The notes: generated by a model not told the origin, from the letters alone. 55,945 nt of DNA from Candidatus Dormiibacterota bacterium (GCA_003132805.1 PKYW01000017.1:28975-84919), one strand, 5' to 3'. Shown: positions 16,872 through 25,860, counted from the first letter of the stretch. Program-made: numbers and translations.

Positions 16872-17348
16872 ATGAACTTCGCTCAGGCAGACGCACTCAA
16901 CGAAGCGATTCGCGCTATCGGCATTCGCCACCGCGCGCTCTCCGTCGCCGCGCTGGCGCCCTTCGGCATCCATCCAGGCCACAAGCTGATCCTTCTCGAG
17001 CTCGAGACTGCGGGACCGAGCACGCAGGCGCAGCTCGCCGCGGCGAGCGGGTACGAGCCGCCGACGATCACGCTCAGCGTCCGGCAGCTCGAGGAGGCCG
17101 GGCTGGTGGTGCGCCGGCCCTCCCGCACAGACCGTCGCGCCACTGTGGTGGAGCTGAGCGCGCAGGGGCGAGCGCTCCTCCCGACAGTGAAAGCGGCATG
17201 GCGCCGCGTCGCAGAGCGGACGGTTGCCGGCCTCACCTCCATCACCGTCGACGAGCTCACCGATGCGCTTGCTGACCTCGCCGCGAGCCTGACAGCCGTC
17301 GACGTCCCCGGCACCGATGTCCCCCGTTACCTGCCCTCATCGCACTGA
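16872..17348 (+). CDS. MarR family transcriptional regulator
   Basis: MarR protein of 158 residues. The winged helix-turn-helix spans about residues 45-105: TQAQLAAASGYEPPTITLSV is the recognition helix region, and RPSRTDRRATVVELSAQG is the wing with the conserved D-R-R. The flanking helices form the dimer. A GAGGA site precedes the ATG. The same type of TTAG-based palindrome lies before this gene and before the hydrolase gene downstream, so autoregulation and control of the neighbours is the simple reading. The ligand is unknown. Confidence 0.9.
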   Translation: MNFAQADALNEAIRAIGIRHRALSVAALAPFGIHPGHKLILLELETAGPSTQAQLAAASGYEPPTITLSVRQLEEAGLVVRRPSRTDRRATVVELSAQGRALLPTVKAAWRRVAERTVAGLTSITVDELTDALADLAASLTAVDVPGTDVPRYLPSSH

Positions 17349-17435
17349 GGCCAACCTCGCGCCGCGTTGCGTGCCGCATCTGCGGGGTGTGGAAGAAGCT
17401 GGGCGGAGGAGCGTGAAGCCCATGGTCGATAGCTA

Positions 17436-17464
17436 TTGACATTAGCCCAATGGCTAAGTAGAGT
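17436..17464 (+). promoter_or_regulatory. Promoter with embedded palindromic operator
   Basis: TTGACA (17436-17441), 17-base spacer, TAGAGT (17459-17464). The spacer is almost filled by the perfect inverted repeat TTAGCC-CAAT-GGCTAA at 17442-17457. A transcription start 7 bases after the -10 would fall at about 17471-17472, the A of the hydrolase ATG, implying a leaderless mRNA. Confidence 0.7.
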
Positions 17465-17471
17465 AGCCTCA

Positions 17472-18305
17472 ATGGAAACACCAACCGCGACCCGCAACAC
17501 CGAAACCCGATATCTCAGCCGGCCCGATGGCCGGATCGCGTACGACGTCGACGGTGAGGGCCAACTGGTGGTCCTGGTTCCAGGCATGGGGGACCTGCGC
17601 GCCACGTACCGATTCCTCGCACCGGTCCTCCGTGGGGCAGGCTACCGCGTTGCCGCGACCGAACTTCGCGGTCACGGCGAGAGCGATGCCGCGTTCGCGA
17701 CCTACGGTGATACCGAGACCGCCGGCGACGTACTCGCACTGATCGAGGAACTCGGTGGACCCGCGGTCATCGTGGGCAATTCGATGGGCGCGGGGGCTGC
17801 TGTCATGGTTGCCGCGCAACGCCCGGATCTCGTCAGCGCGCTCGTCCTGGTTGGCCCCTTCGTCCGCAACGGCAAGATGAGCGCGATGCAGCGTGTGCTC
17901 TTCCGCGTCGCGATGGCACCGGTCTGGGCGGCGGCCGCCTGGAAGTCCTACCTGCCGAAGCTCTACGCAGGCAGGCGGCCGGACGACTTCGACGCCTATC
18001 GCGCTCAGGTGGTCGCCGCGCTGCACGTGCCCGGCCACGCCAAGGCGTTCTCGCGGACCACGCACAGCAACCACGACCCCGCAGAGGCGCGTCTCGCCGA
18101 GATCTCGAAGCCAACGCTGGTCATCATGGGCGAGCAGGATCCGGACTTCCCCGACCCGAAGGCGGAGGCGACCTGGATCGCTGATGTCCTCCACGGCGAG
18201 GCAGTCATGGTTGCCGAGGCGGGCCACTATCCTCAGTCGCAGCAGCCCGACGTGACCTCGAATGCGGTGCTCGGCTTCCTCAAGGGGCTCGGCGCTCATG
18301 CCTAG
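17472..18305 (+). CDS. Alpha/beta hydrolase
   Basis: Alpha/beta hydrolase of 277 residues. Visible parts are the oxyanion segment LVPGMGDL, the GHGESD loop, the nucleophile elbow VGNSMGAGAAV, the acid in IMGEQDPDFPDP and the histidine in AEAGHYPQSQQP. This is the arrangement of haloperoxidase/esterase-like family members; substrate unknown. I start it at ATG 17472 because the promoter -10 lies only 7 bases upstream; no ribosome site is visible, which fits leaderless translation. The last 8 bases overlap the TetR gene start. Confidence 0.88.
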   Translation: METPTATRNTETRYLSRPDGRIAYDVDGEGQLVVLVPGMGDLRATYRFLAPVLRGAGYRVAATELRGHGESDAAFATYGDTETAGDVLALIEELGGPAVIVGNSMGAGAAVMVAAQRPDLVSALVLVGPFVRNGKMSAMQRVLFRVAMAPVWAAAAWKSYLPKLYAGRRPDDFDAYRAQVVAALHVPGHAKAFSRTTHSNHDPAEARLAEISKPTLVIMGEQDPDFPDPKAEATWIADVLHGEAVMVAEAGHYPQSQQPDVTSNAVLGFLKGLGAHA

Positions 18306-18885
18306 AGCAGGGCTCACCGAGACGCGGGTCGTCGAGGAAGGCGAGCGCATCGCCGACGAGGTCGGGCTGTCCGGCCTGACCCTCGCAGCACTGGCCGAGC
18401 GCCTCGGCGTCCGGCAACCGTCGCTCTACAAACACGTCGCCGGCACCGATGGACTGCGGCGCAGCATCGCGCTCCGTGCCAAAACCGAGCTGGCCGGCGT
18501 CTTGCGTCGCGCGACCGTCGGGCGCGCTCGCGGCGACGCCATCAGCTCGATGGCATGGGCGTATCGCGCCTGGGCCACGGAGCATCCCGGCCGATACGCC
18601 GCAGCGCAACGCGCGCCGGTGCCTGGAGATCTCGAAGATGAGCGTGCGAGTGCAGACGTGGTGCAGGTGGCGTTCGACGTCATGGCCGGGTACGACCTGC
18701 GTGATGACGACGCCGTCGACGCGATCCGCGGTCTGCGAGCAGCGCTCCATGGCTTCGTGACCCTGGAGGCCGCAGGCGGGTTCGGATTGCCCGTGGACAT
18801 CAACCGCAGTTTCGACCGGCTCGTCGTCGGACTCGCAACCGCGTTTGCCGAATGGAGCGACGGCTCCGGCGGAGGCGATCGTTGA
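18298..18885 (+). CDS. TetR/AcrR family regulator with WHG-type C-terminus
   Basis: TetR-type regulator of 195 residues. The N-terminal helix-turn-helix is clear: GLSGLTLAALAERLGVRQPS then LYKHVAGTDGLRR. The C-terminal ligand domain includes ALHGFVTLEAAGGFGLP, resembling the WHG domain common in this branch. The ATG overlaps the end of the hydrolase gene by 8 bases, so both are made from one mRNA and the regulator is probably produced under MarR control. Target and ligand unknown. Confidence 0.9.
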   Translation: MPRAGLTETRVVEEGERIADEVGLSGLTLAALAERLGVRQPSLYKHVAGTDGLRRSIALRAKTELAGVLRRATVGRARGDAISSMAWAYRAWATEHPGRYAAAQRAPVPGDLEDERASADVVQVAFDVMAGYDLRDDDAVDAIRGLRAALHGFVTLEAAGGFGLPVDINRSFDRLVVGLATAFAEWSDGSGGGDR

Positions 18886-18938
18886 ATCACGCACTCAGTG
18901 GTCGTAACCCGGGCTCGAAGCCCCCGTTCCACCGGGCG

Positions 18939-19385
18939 ATGGCCCACCGCATGAAAGCAACGCTCATCCCCGCAATGGTCGCCGCCGTCGTGATGATGCT
19001 CGGCGCCTGCGGGTCGGCGAATCCCAGCCCGACCTCGCGCCCCTCAGCGACGCCGTCTGCACTGATCACACCCTCACCGTCCCCGACGCTCACGCCGACC
19101 CCACCGCCGGCGACCCCGACTCCCAGCCCGACGGCCGCATCGCTTCCCATTCTCACAACGAGGTGTGCCGTTGTCGGAACGGCTCAGGGTGGCGCTGTTT
19201 CCTGGAGTGGCGCCGGCGCATATACCGAGCTCACCATCAGTCCCGGAAACGTCGTCGTGAACCCCGTTCCGGCACAGGGGCAATACGGGCCGTTGAATGC
19301 GGGTGACTACACGTACGAGTTCGTCAGCGCCATCTCGAGTGATGACGCACGAGGCGGGTTTACGGTCGCCGCGTGCGCAACATGA
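18939..19385 (+). CDS. Small lipoprotein with Pro/Thr-rich stalk
   Basis: Predicted lipoprotein of 148 residues. The signal sequence MKATLIPAMVAAVVMMLGAC ends in the lipobox MLGAC. It is followed by about 50 residues of Pro/Thr/Ser repeats and then a roughly 70-residue beta-rich domain with two cysteines (CAVVG and VAACAT) that could form a disulfide. I do not recognise the domain. Start may be ATG 18939 or ATG 18951. The stalk is similar in style to those of the HD-GYP tail and the propeller lipoprotein. Confidence 0.65.
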   Translation: MAHRMKATLIPAMVAAVVMMLGACGSANPSPTSRPSATPSALITPSPSPTLTPTPPPATPTPSPTAASLPILTTRCAVVGTAQGGAVSWSGAGAYTELTISPGNVVVNPVPAQGQYGPLNAGDYTYEFVSAISSDDARGGFTVAACAT

Positions 19386-19497
19386 CGGTCGTTACCGGTT
19401 ACGCACCGGTCAACGGCGTCCATATCCGCTGGGAGAGGCGGAGCAGGCCCGAGCTTGGGGCAGTGGTCGGCCGGTTCCTCTGAAGCCTCCGCGAGCG

Positions 19498-20466
19498 TCA
19501 GGCCGATGCGCCTGGAGGATCCGGCGGGTCGTCGAGGAAATCCTGTGACGGCACGAAGAACAGCGTTCCGGTCAGTGCTGTCGAGAAGTCGAGGATGCGA
19601 TCGTAGTTGCCCGGCGGGTCGCCGATGAACATGTTGGTGAGCATTCGCTCAGTGACCTGCGGTGTTTTCGCGTAAGCGATGTAGTAGGTGCCGAACTCCC
19701 GGTGACCGAGGTTGCCGAAGGGCATGTTGTCGCGCAGGATCTTGAGCTCTGCGCCGTCCGGGTCGGTGATCACGTTGAGCGCCAGGTGCGAGTTCTTCGG
19801 CTTGACATCGTCCGGCATCTCGATGTCGGCGAGCTTGGTGCGTCCGACCACGCGCTCCTGCTCCTCGACCGGCAGCGCGTTCCATGCGTCGAGGTCGTGC
19901 ACGTATTTCTGCACGATGACGTAGCTCCCGCCGGCGAATTGGGGATCTGCGTCGCCGATGATCACCGAGTTGTATGCGATGCGACCGGTCGGGTTCTCGG
20001 TGCCGTCGACGAAACCGAGCAGGTCGCGCTCGTCGAAGTACTTGAATCCGTGCACCTCGTCAACCATGGTGACGTGGGCGCGCAACCGCTCCATGATCTG
20101 ACCCGCGAGCTCGAAACAGAGATCCATCTGCGTGGCCCGGACGTGGAAGAGGAGATCCCCCGGCGTGGACACCGCGTGGTGCTTGTTGCCGACGATTGCA
20201 GGAAACGGATGCAACTCGGCAGGGCGAGGTCCGCTGAACAGCCGACCCCATGCTGCGGATCCCACCCCGGCGACGCAGGTGAGCTGGCCGTCCGGTAGCC
20301 GGAACCCGACTGCTCGTTGCAGTCCCGCACAATCGCTCAGCAGGTCGCGCACCGCCGATTCGCCACCGGGATCGATGGTCACCACCATGAAGATCGCCGC
20401 GCCCGTGAGCGGGCTGAGGATGGGCTGCACGGCGGCGCCCATCTCGGGGTCGGGAGAGCCAGGCAA
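19498..20466 (-). CDS. DyP-type heme peroxidase
   Basis: Dye-decolorising peroxidase of 322 residues. The distal-side GxxDG motif is GFVDGTENP with the catalytic aspartate, and the proximal heme histidine is in KNSHLALNV; the C-terminal block EFGTYYIAYAKTP also fits. Length and lack of a signal peptide fit the cytoplasmic/encapsulin-cargo B-type branch; there is no encapsulin gene here and no evident cargo peptide. I take the TTG at 20466 as start because GAGAGGA lies just before it; ATG 20442 is an alternative. It follows the Rieske gene by 9 bases, so electrons or heme-linked redox could be shared between the two products (inference). Confidence 0.9.
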   Translation of the reverse strand: MPGSPDPEMGAAVQPILSPLTGAAIFMVVTIDPGGESAVRDLLSDCAGLQRAVGFRLPDGQLTCVAGVGSAAWGRLFSGPRPAELHPFPAIVGNKHHAVSTPGDLLFHVRATQMDLCFELAGQIMERLRAHVTMVDEVHGFKYFDERDLLGFVDGTENPTGRIAYNSVIIGDADPQFAGGSYVIVQKYVHDLDAWNALPVEEQERVVGRTKLADIEMPDDVKPKNSHLALNVITDPDGAELKILRDNMPFGNLGHREFGTYYIAYAKTPQVTERMLTNMFIGDPPGNYDRILDFSTALTGTLFFVPSQDFLDDPPDPPGASA

Positions 20467-20475
20467 GGCGTCCTC

Positions 20476-21342
20476 TCAGCCTTCGCGGCCCCGAACCTGT
20501 ATGCGTCCGCGGATCTTGCGGGTCTGCAGCTTCGGCTGGGGAAACGTCGCCGGACCGCCGAGCACGGCGCCGTCGTTCAGGCGGAAACGCGAGCCGTGCC
20601 ATGGACACACAACCTCGCCGTCCTCGACAGTTCCCTCATTCAGCGGGCCGCCGGCGTGAGTGCAGGTGTTCTCGAGCGCGCACACCTTGCCGGCGACGCG
20701 CGTGAGCAGCACCTTGCGCTCGTCCACGTCCACCGCAGTCAGCGTCCCCTCAGTCACGTCGGAGTCTCCGGCGACATCGGTCCACTCGCCGGGACCCGAG
20801 AGGAACGTCGTGTGGTTGACGGTCATCGCCCTGTCGAGGATCAGGTCGCCGCCCAGATAGGCCGCAGCTGCCCCCACCGTGAGACCGGCGACCGAGAGAA
20901 AGCGCCCGCGCGCGGTCCGACCGCGGAGGCGGGCGCTCAGCGAGCCGAGCTGGAGCCCGAGCGCCGCGCTGTTCGCGAGCCCATGCACCAGCGCGAGGCG
21001 CCGGTCACGGCCGTAGGTGACCGTCCAATCGGCAGCGCCGGTCGCTGCGGCAGCTCCGGCCGCCAGGCACCCCGCCGCGGTGAGCGCGGTCGCGCCGCGC
21101 CGGTCGCCGATCAGGTCGAGCACGGGCACGCTTCCCCACATCCCGAGCGGCAGATCGGTCAGTGGTGGGTGCAGCGAGTGCCCCAGCAGACGGCCGTGGA
21201 GCAGATCCATCAGCCCCTTGCGTTTGGTGACCGGGACCAGCGCTTTGACCAGCCATTCACTCAGGCTCTCGAGACCCGGAAGATCCTCGACGGCCGCAAT
21301 GATCTGTGCGTACGGGGGCTGGGGGGTTGCCGTTTGCTTCAT
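20476..21342 (-). CDS. Membrane Rieske 2Fe-2S protein with DUF2231-like domain
   Basis: Protein of 288 residues. The N-terminal 165 residues carry four helices of the DUF2231 type (HSLHPPLTDLPLGMWGS... is the family signature). The C-terminal Rieske domain binds 2Fe-2S through C-T-H and C-P-W-H (NTCTHAGGPL...VVCPWHGSRF). Single Rieske ferredoxins of this class transfer electrons; attachment to a DUF2231 membrane module suggests electron transfer at the membrane. I use ATG 21342, although the frame extends to 21501. Co-directional with the DyP peroxidase gene, 9 bases apart. Confidence 0.87.
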   Translation of the reverse strand: MKQTATPQPPYAQIIAAVEDLPGLESLSEWLVKALVPVTKRKGLMDLLHGRLLGHSLHPPLTDLPLGMWGSVPVLDLIGDRRGATALTAAGCLAAGAAAATGAADWTVTYGRDRRLALVHGLANSAALGLQLGSLSARLRGRTARGRFLSVAGLTVGAAAAYLGGDLILDRAMTVNHTTFLSGPGEWTDVAGDSDVTEGTLTAVDVDERKVLLTRVAGKVCALENTCTHAGGPLNEGTVEDGEVVCPWHGSRFRLNDGAVLGGPATFPQPKLQTRKIRGRIQVRGREG

Positions 21343-21500
21343 CGGTTCGTTGACACTCGAATGCCTCTCGGCAATGGGTCCTTTGTGGCCGTCGCACAAG
21401 CCTACATTCCGTGTACATGCGGCGGTGGGGGCCTCGACGGCCAGGGCTCCCGAGATGATATACTGACTATCACTAAGTGTGAGTAACCAGGAGGTTATCA

Positions 21501-21827
21501 ATGCCTGTCAAAGCATGGTCGCCGAAACGCGAGCGGCAGTACGAGCACATCAAGGCGGGCCTGGAATCGCGAGGCACCGACCAGGACACCGCCGAGGAGA
21601 TCGCAGCGCGCACCGTGAACAAGGAACGTGCCCGTGCCGGTGAGTCCGAGGAGGCAAGCCGGACGTCCATTGAAGACATCTCGTCGGGCCGGCGCGGCGG
21701 CCTGCGGTCACACTCCGGCCCGGGCGGCCGTACCTATGCGCAGCTCCGAAACGAGGCAGCCGATCGCAACATCAAGGGTCGCTCGAAGATGAGCAAGGAC
21801 CAGCTGGAGCGAGCGCTCGAGCGCTGA
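21501..21827 (+). CDS. Small basic protein, DUF7218/Rho-N-like
   Basis: Protein of 108 residues of a type common in high-GC bacteria, often labelled plasmid stabilisation protein without evidence. Conserved parts: KRERQYEHIKAGLESRG, EEIAARTVNKERARAGE, GRRGGLRSHSGPGGRT, and a C-terminal KMSKDQLERAL, which resembles the Rho N-terminal SAP-like helix-extended-loop-helix. Probably cytoplasmic and nucleic-acid associated (inference). A strong AGGAGG site lies seven bases before the ATG. Stands alone between divergent and co-directional neighbours. Confidence 0.8.
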   Translation: MPVKAWSPKRERQYEHIKAGLESRGTDQDTAEEIAARTVNKERARAGESEEASRTSIEDISSGRRGGLRSHSGPGGRTYAQLRNEAADRNIKGRSKMSKDQLERALER

Positions 21828-21889
21828 CATCTCGCTCGTCCTGGGCAACGGCGGTCAGTCGCGCCGAGCGCGTGCGAAACTCGGGCGCG

Positions 21890-22513
21890 ATGAAGGCTCG
21901 GAGCCGGCTGGCGCTGTGCGTGTCCCTCGGGATCCTGGGTTTCGTGGTGGCGCTCATCTTCACCGAGTGGCAGGTCGCGCTCCTGGTCGGCTGGGACGTC
22001 ACTTCGGCAGTCTTCATCGTGACGGTGTATCTCGCCATTCGTGGCAAGGATGCTGCCGCAACACGGCAGGACGCGGTCCGCGAAGACGACTCCCGCACCG
22101 CGGCGGAAGCAATCCTCGTGGGGGCAAACCTGGCCAGCTTGGTGAGCGTCGCGCTGGCGTTGATCGCCGCGGGCTCATCCCACGGCGCCGTCAAGTCGGT
22201 GATCACCACACTGGTGGTGGTCAGCGTGGTGCTCTCCTGGGCGTCCGTCCACGTGGTGTTCACCTTGCGTTACGCCCGTCTCTACTACGCGCACGAATGG
22301 GGCATCGACTTCCATGCCGACGCCCCTCCCGATTTCATGGATTTCCTCTATGTCGCGCTGACGATCGGGATGACGTTCCAGGTCTCCGACACCGACCTCA
22401 ATGCGAAGGCGATCCGCATGACCGCGATTCGACACGCGCTGCTGTCGTACGTGTTCGGTGTGGTCGTCTTCTCGACCACGATCAACGTCATCGCGACCCT
22501 GCTGACCAAGTAG
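21890..22513 (+). CDS. DUF1345 family membrane protein
   Basis: Membrane protein of 207 residues with about five helices. The segment VFTLRYARLYY...PPDFMDFLYVALTIGMTFQV with VSDTDL is diagnostic of DUF1345 (PF07077-like). Family function is not established. An alternative GTG start lies at 21872, six codons upstream. Followed 74 bases later by the helicase gene on the same strand. Confidence 0.87.
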   Translation: MKARSRLALCVSLGILGFVVALIFTEWQVALLVGWDVTSAVFIVTVYLAIRGKDAAATRQDAVREDDSRTAAEAILVGANLASLVSVALALIAAGSSHGAVKSVITTLVVVSVVLSWASVHVVFTLRYARLYYAHEWGIDFHADAPPDFMDFLYVALTIGMTFQVSDTDLNAKAIRMTAIRHALLSYVFGVVVFSTTINVIATLLTK

Positions 22514-22587
22514 GGCGGACGGCTCCCCACTTCGCGAGGGCGCGAACCGCAGGCGCGTGGGCCGAGCGGCGGTATCATCCCGAACGA

Positions 22588-24654
22588 ATGTTCGCCTGGT
22601 TGGATGACCTGACCGATGCCCAGCGCCTTGCCGCGACCCATACGGGCGGTCCGCTGAGGATCCTTGCGGGCGCCGGCACGGGGAAGACCACCACGCTGTC
22701 GGCCCGTGTCGCATGGCTGCTCGCCACCGGTGCAGCGCCGGAGCGGCTGCTGCTCCTCACATTCACCCGCCGCGCGGCGCGGCAAATGCTCGCCCGAACA
22801 GCAGCACTGATGGCGGCGGCCGGCCTCGATCGGGGCTCGGGCTCACCGGCCGGCAGGGTGACGGGCGGCACGTTTCATGCGATCGCTCATCGGACACTGC
22901 GCCGATATGCGACGACGCTCGGCATTCCGGAGGGTTTCTCGGTCCTCGACGCGGCCGACGCCGCGGACGTCATCGACATGGTTCGCGATGAGCAGGGTCA
23001 CGCGACGTCAACCCGCCGTCGCTTCCCGCGCAAGAGCCTGCTCGTCGACCTGTACTCAGCGGCGGTGAACACCGGGCGGCCGCTCTCGTCCGTCGTCCCG
23101 GAGATCGCGCCCTGGGCGGAGGACTCGGTCGACGCCATCGCCGAGATCTGCCGGGGCTACGTGAAGCGCAAGCGCTCGGCCGGGCTCGTGGACCTTGATG
23201 ATCTTCTGCTCTTCTGGCGCGCTGCGGTGCAGGACGATCGCCTCGGTCCGCGTCTCGCAGCCGCTGTCGATCACGTGCTCGTCGACGAGTACCAGGATGT
23301 CAATACGCTCCAGGTCGACATCCTGTCAGGCCTGCGCCGCGCGGATCCACGCATCACTGTGGTGGGCGACGACGCTCAGGCGCTGTACTCGTTTCGCGCC
23401 GCGGAGCCGCGACACATCCTCGAGTTCGACCGTGTGTTTCCAGGATCGACGACGGTGGTTCTGGAGACGAACTACCGCTCGAGCCAGCAGATTCTCGACG
23501 TGGCCAACGCCGTCGGTTCCGAAGCCACTGTCGGTTTCTCGGCGGTGCTCCACGCGGCCCGCGCGGCACCCGGAGTCGCGCCGCAGCTGGTGCGGTGCGC
23601 GGACGAGGACGCGCAAACCGACGCGGTGTGCGACCGGGTCCTGACGCATCGCGAAGCGGGCGTCGCGTTACACGAACAGGCGGTGCTGGTCAGGGCGGCT
23701 CATCACTCAGCGCTCCTCGAACTGGAGCTGAGCATGCGTCGCATCCCCTACGTCAAGTACGGCGGTCTGCGCTTTGTCGAAGCGGCGCACGTCAAGGACA
23801 TGCTGGCCGCGTTTCGCCTCGCCGACAACCCTGGCGATGTCGTTGCGTGGTTCCGGCTGTTGCAAATGCTCGTCGGTGTGGGGCCGGCCACCGCGCATCG
23901 CGTGGTGGCGGCGCTCGGGCTGCTCGACTCGGAGGACGTGCCTTTTGACGCTGACATCCTCGCCTCGTGGCCGGCAGCATCCGAGCAGCTGCCCGACGCC
24001 GCGCGTGGGGGAGCAGACGCACTCGTGGAGGCACTCGGCGCTCGCCACGGGGAGTCGATTCCGACCCACGCCGAGCGTCTCCGCGTGGCGGTCGCTCCGC
24101 TGATCGAAGCCACGTACCAGGATGTCTCCGCGCGGCTGACCGACCTGGACACACTGGTGGCCGCGAGCACCAAGGTCGCACGCCTGTCCGACGTTGCCGC
24201 AGACCATGTTCTTGAGCCGCCACGGTCGACCGGGAACCTTGCGGGTCCGCCGGTCATCGACGAGGACTGGCTGGTCATCTCGACCGTGCACTCCGCCAAG
24301 GGACTGGAGTGGGACGTCGTCCATCTTCTCCACGTGACCGACGGGAACATCCCCTCGGACATGGCACTCAGCTCACCCGCCAGCCTTGAGGAGGAACGCC
24401 GCGTCTTCTACGTTGCGTTGACCCGCGCCCGTCATGGGCTCCACCTCTATATGCCGGAGCGTTATCACTACCACCCGAACGGGCGAGATGATCGGCATGG
24501 CTGGGCACAGCCGTCGCGCTTTCTGTCCGAGCGGGTCCGTTCGCGATGCGAGCAGGTGACCGAGCGCAACCACCGTCGCGACTCGGTGGAGTCGATGCCA
24601 CGGGTCGATGCGGGCGAGCGGGTGGATGTGGCGCTCGAAGGGCTATGGGTCTAG
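22588..24654 (+). CDS. SF1 UvrD/Rep-family DNA helicase
   Basis: Superfamily 1A helicase of 688 residues. Motifs in order: Q-motif and Walker A (LTDAQRLAATHTGGPLRILAG then AGTGKTTT), LLTFTRRAARQM (Ia), GTFHAIAHR, VLVDEYQDVN (II), VVGDDAQALYSFRAA (III), LETNYRSS (IV), TVHSAKGLEWDVV (V) and RRVFYVALTRAR (VI). It should unwind DNA 3' to 5' with ATP. It lacks the C-terminal extensions of PcrA or RecB, and is shorter than UvrD, so I leave it without a gene symbol. ATG at 22588 is preceded by only a weak ribosome site. Confidence 0.93.
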   Translation: MFAWLDDLTDAQRLAATHTGGPLRILAGAGTGKTTTLSARVAWLLATGAAPERLLLLTFTRRAARQMLARTAALMAAAGLDRGSGSPAGRVTGGTFHAIAHRTLRRYATTLGIPEGFSVLDAADAADVIDMVRDEQGHATSTRRRFPRKSLLVDLYSAAVNTGRPLSSVVPEIAPWAEDSVDAIAEICRGYVKRKRSAGLVDLDDLLLFWRAAVQDDRLGPRLAAAVDHVLVDEYQDVNTLQVDILSGLRRADPRITVVGDDAQALYSFRAAEPRHILEFDRVFPGSTTVVLETNYRSSQQILDVANAVGSEATVGFSAVLHAARAAPGVAPQLVRCADEDAQTDAVCDRVLTHREAGVALHEQAVLVRAAHHSALLELELSMRRIPYVKYGGLRFVEAAHVKDMLAAFRLADNPGDVVAWFRLLQMLVGVGPATAHRVVAALGLLDSEDVPFDADILASWPAASEQLPDAARGGADALVEALGARHGESIPTHAERLRVAVAPLIEATYQDVSARLTDLDTLVAASTKVARLSDVAADHVLEPPRSTGNLAGPPVIDEDWLVISTVHSAKGLEWDVVHLLHVTDGNIPSDMALSSPASLEEERRVFYVALTRARHGLHLYMPERYHYHPNGRDDRHGWAQPSRFLSERVRSRCEQVTERNHRRDSVESMPRVDAGERVDVALEGLWV

Positions 24655-24695
24655 CGGCAACACGAGCGTCGGATCCGGCCTATGCTGATCGAACG

Positions 24696-24842
24696 ATGAA
24701 TCAACAGCAGGATCCCAAGCCGGAAGACGAAGCGACCAAGGAACAGGGTCAGGCAGATGACCGGCGGCGTAAGGACCAGAGCGAGAAGATCGAACGCGAT
24801 CGCGCCGACGAAGCCGGCCGGCGTTCCCGCGAGGGCACATAG
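24696..24842 (+). CDS. Short highly charged hypothetical protein
   Basis: Open frame of 48 residues, MNQQQDPKPEDEATKEQ... , almost entirely Asp, Glu, Lys, Arg and Gln, with no hydrophobic core; it would be disordered. There is no strong ribosome site, though a TATGCT -10-like box lies about 15 bases upstream. Composition differs from random translations of this GC-rich DNA, which favours a real small protein, but it could be chance. Confidence 0.4.
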   Translation: MNQQQDPKPEDEATKEQGQADDRRRKDQSEKIERDRADEAGRRSREGT

Positions 24843-24851
24843 CGCCGCTGA

Positions 24852-25847
24852 TCACGTCCGCACCTTGACGTAGCGGATCCGGGGATCGACCGCGGCATAG
24901 ACGACGTCGGCGATCAGTGAACCGAGCGTGGTGAGAACGCCACCGATGAGGATCACGCCCAGCATCGTGTAGAAGTCGTGGTTATTCGCTGCGCCCCAGA
25001 GTGCGGTTCCCATCCCCGGGTAAGCAAAGAGCACCTCCACGACGAGCTGGGCACCGAAGATCTGAGGAAGGCGCGTCCCGAGAAGCGTGATGATTGGCAG
25101 CGAAGCATTTGGCAATGCATGGCGAAGGCTCACCCGCGAGCGTGACGCTCCTTTGGCCCGCGCGGTGGTGATGTACTCCTTGGTCAGCTCCCCCATCGTC
25201 GCCGCACGCAGGTACCGGCTGAACAGGGCGACGGTCCCAATGGCGAGCGTGAGGACCGGGAGGATCAGGGCTGCGGGATCGCCGAGCACGTCGCCGCTGC
25301 CCCAGTCCGGGGCGTTCAGGTTGAGCCAGTCGAGGTCGGTGGCGAGCACCAGGATCAGGAGCGTGCCCAGTAGAAACGGCGGGATCGAATAGAGCGTCAT
25401 CGACGCGATGTTCGCCAGGTGCGGGCCGCCCTGCCGCCGCCGTGCCGCCTCGTACAGTGCGATCGGCACGGTGACCGCGACCACGAGCAGTGTCGAGAAC
25501 CCGGTAAGGATCAGCGAATTGATCATCGGCCCCTGCACGAGAGCTGCAAGGTCGAGGTCGATCTGCGCACCTTCGATCGGGTCGATCTGATCGGCAAACC
25601 CGGGTGGCGTGAAGGCGATCCTCCCGTGGAGGAGATTCGCGAGGAAGTTGAAGTACTGGACCGGGAGCGGCTTGTCGAACCCGTTCTGATGGTCGTAGAT
25701 CGCCCACTGCACAGGGCCGCTGCGCGGCCCCAGCATGAGCCTGCCCGGGTCGCCGGGCATGAGCCGCTCGAGAAAGAACACCACGGTCGCAACGCCGATC
25801 ACGACGACCACGGCCTGGAGGACGCGGCTCACGAGATACCGGAACAC
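24852..25847 (-). CDS. DppB-type ABC transporter permease (orphan)
   Basis: Inner-membrane permease of 331 residues of the peptide/nickel class: FRYLVSRVLQAVVVVIGV opening, RLMPGDPGRLM after helix 1, and the EAA loop EYITTARAKGASRSRV-SLRHALPNA, which docks the ATPase. I start it at GTG 25847 with GGAG four bases upstream; the same frame extends to 25919 inside the antiporter gene. There is no partner DppC-type permease, ATPase or binding protein next to it; the only peptide-binding protein in the window is 17 kb away. It begins 13 bases after the antiporter stop. Confidence 0.87.
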   Translation of the reverse strand: MFRYLVSRVLQAVVVVIGVATVVFFLERLMPGDPGRLMLGPRSGPVQWAIYDHQNGFDKPLPVQYFNFLANLLHGRIAFTPPGFADQIDPIEGAQIDLDLAALVQGPMINSLILTGFSTLLVVAVTVPIALYEAARRRQGGPHLANIASMTLYSIPPFLLGTLLILVLATDLDWLNLNAPDWGSGDVLGDPAALILPVLTLAIGTVALFSRYLRAATMGELTKEYITTARAKGASRSRVSLRHALPNASLPIITLLGTRLPQIFGAQLVVEVLFAYPGMGTALWGAANNHDFYTMLGVILIGGVLTTLGSLIADVVYAAVDPRIRYVKVRT

Positions 25848-25860
25848 CGCTCCTAATCTC

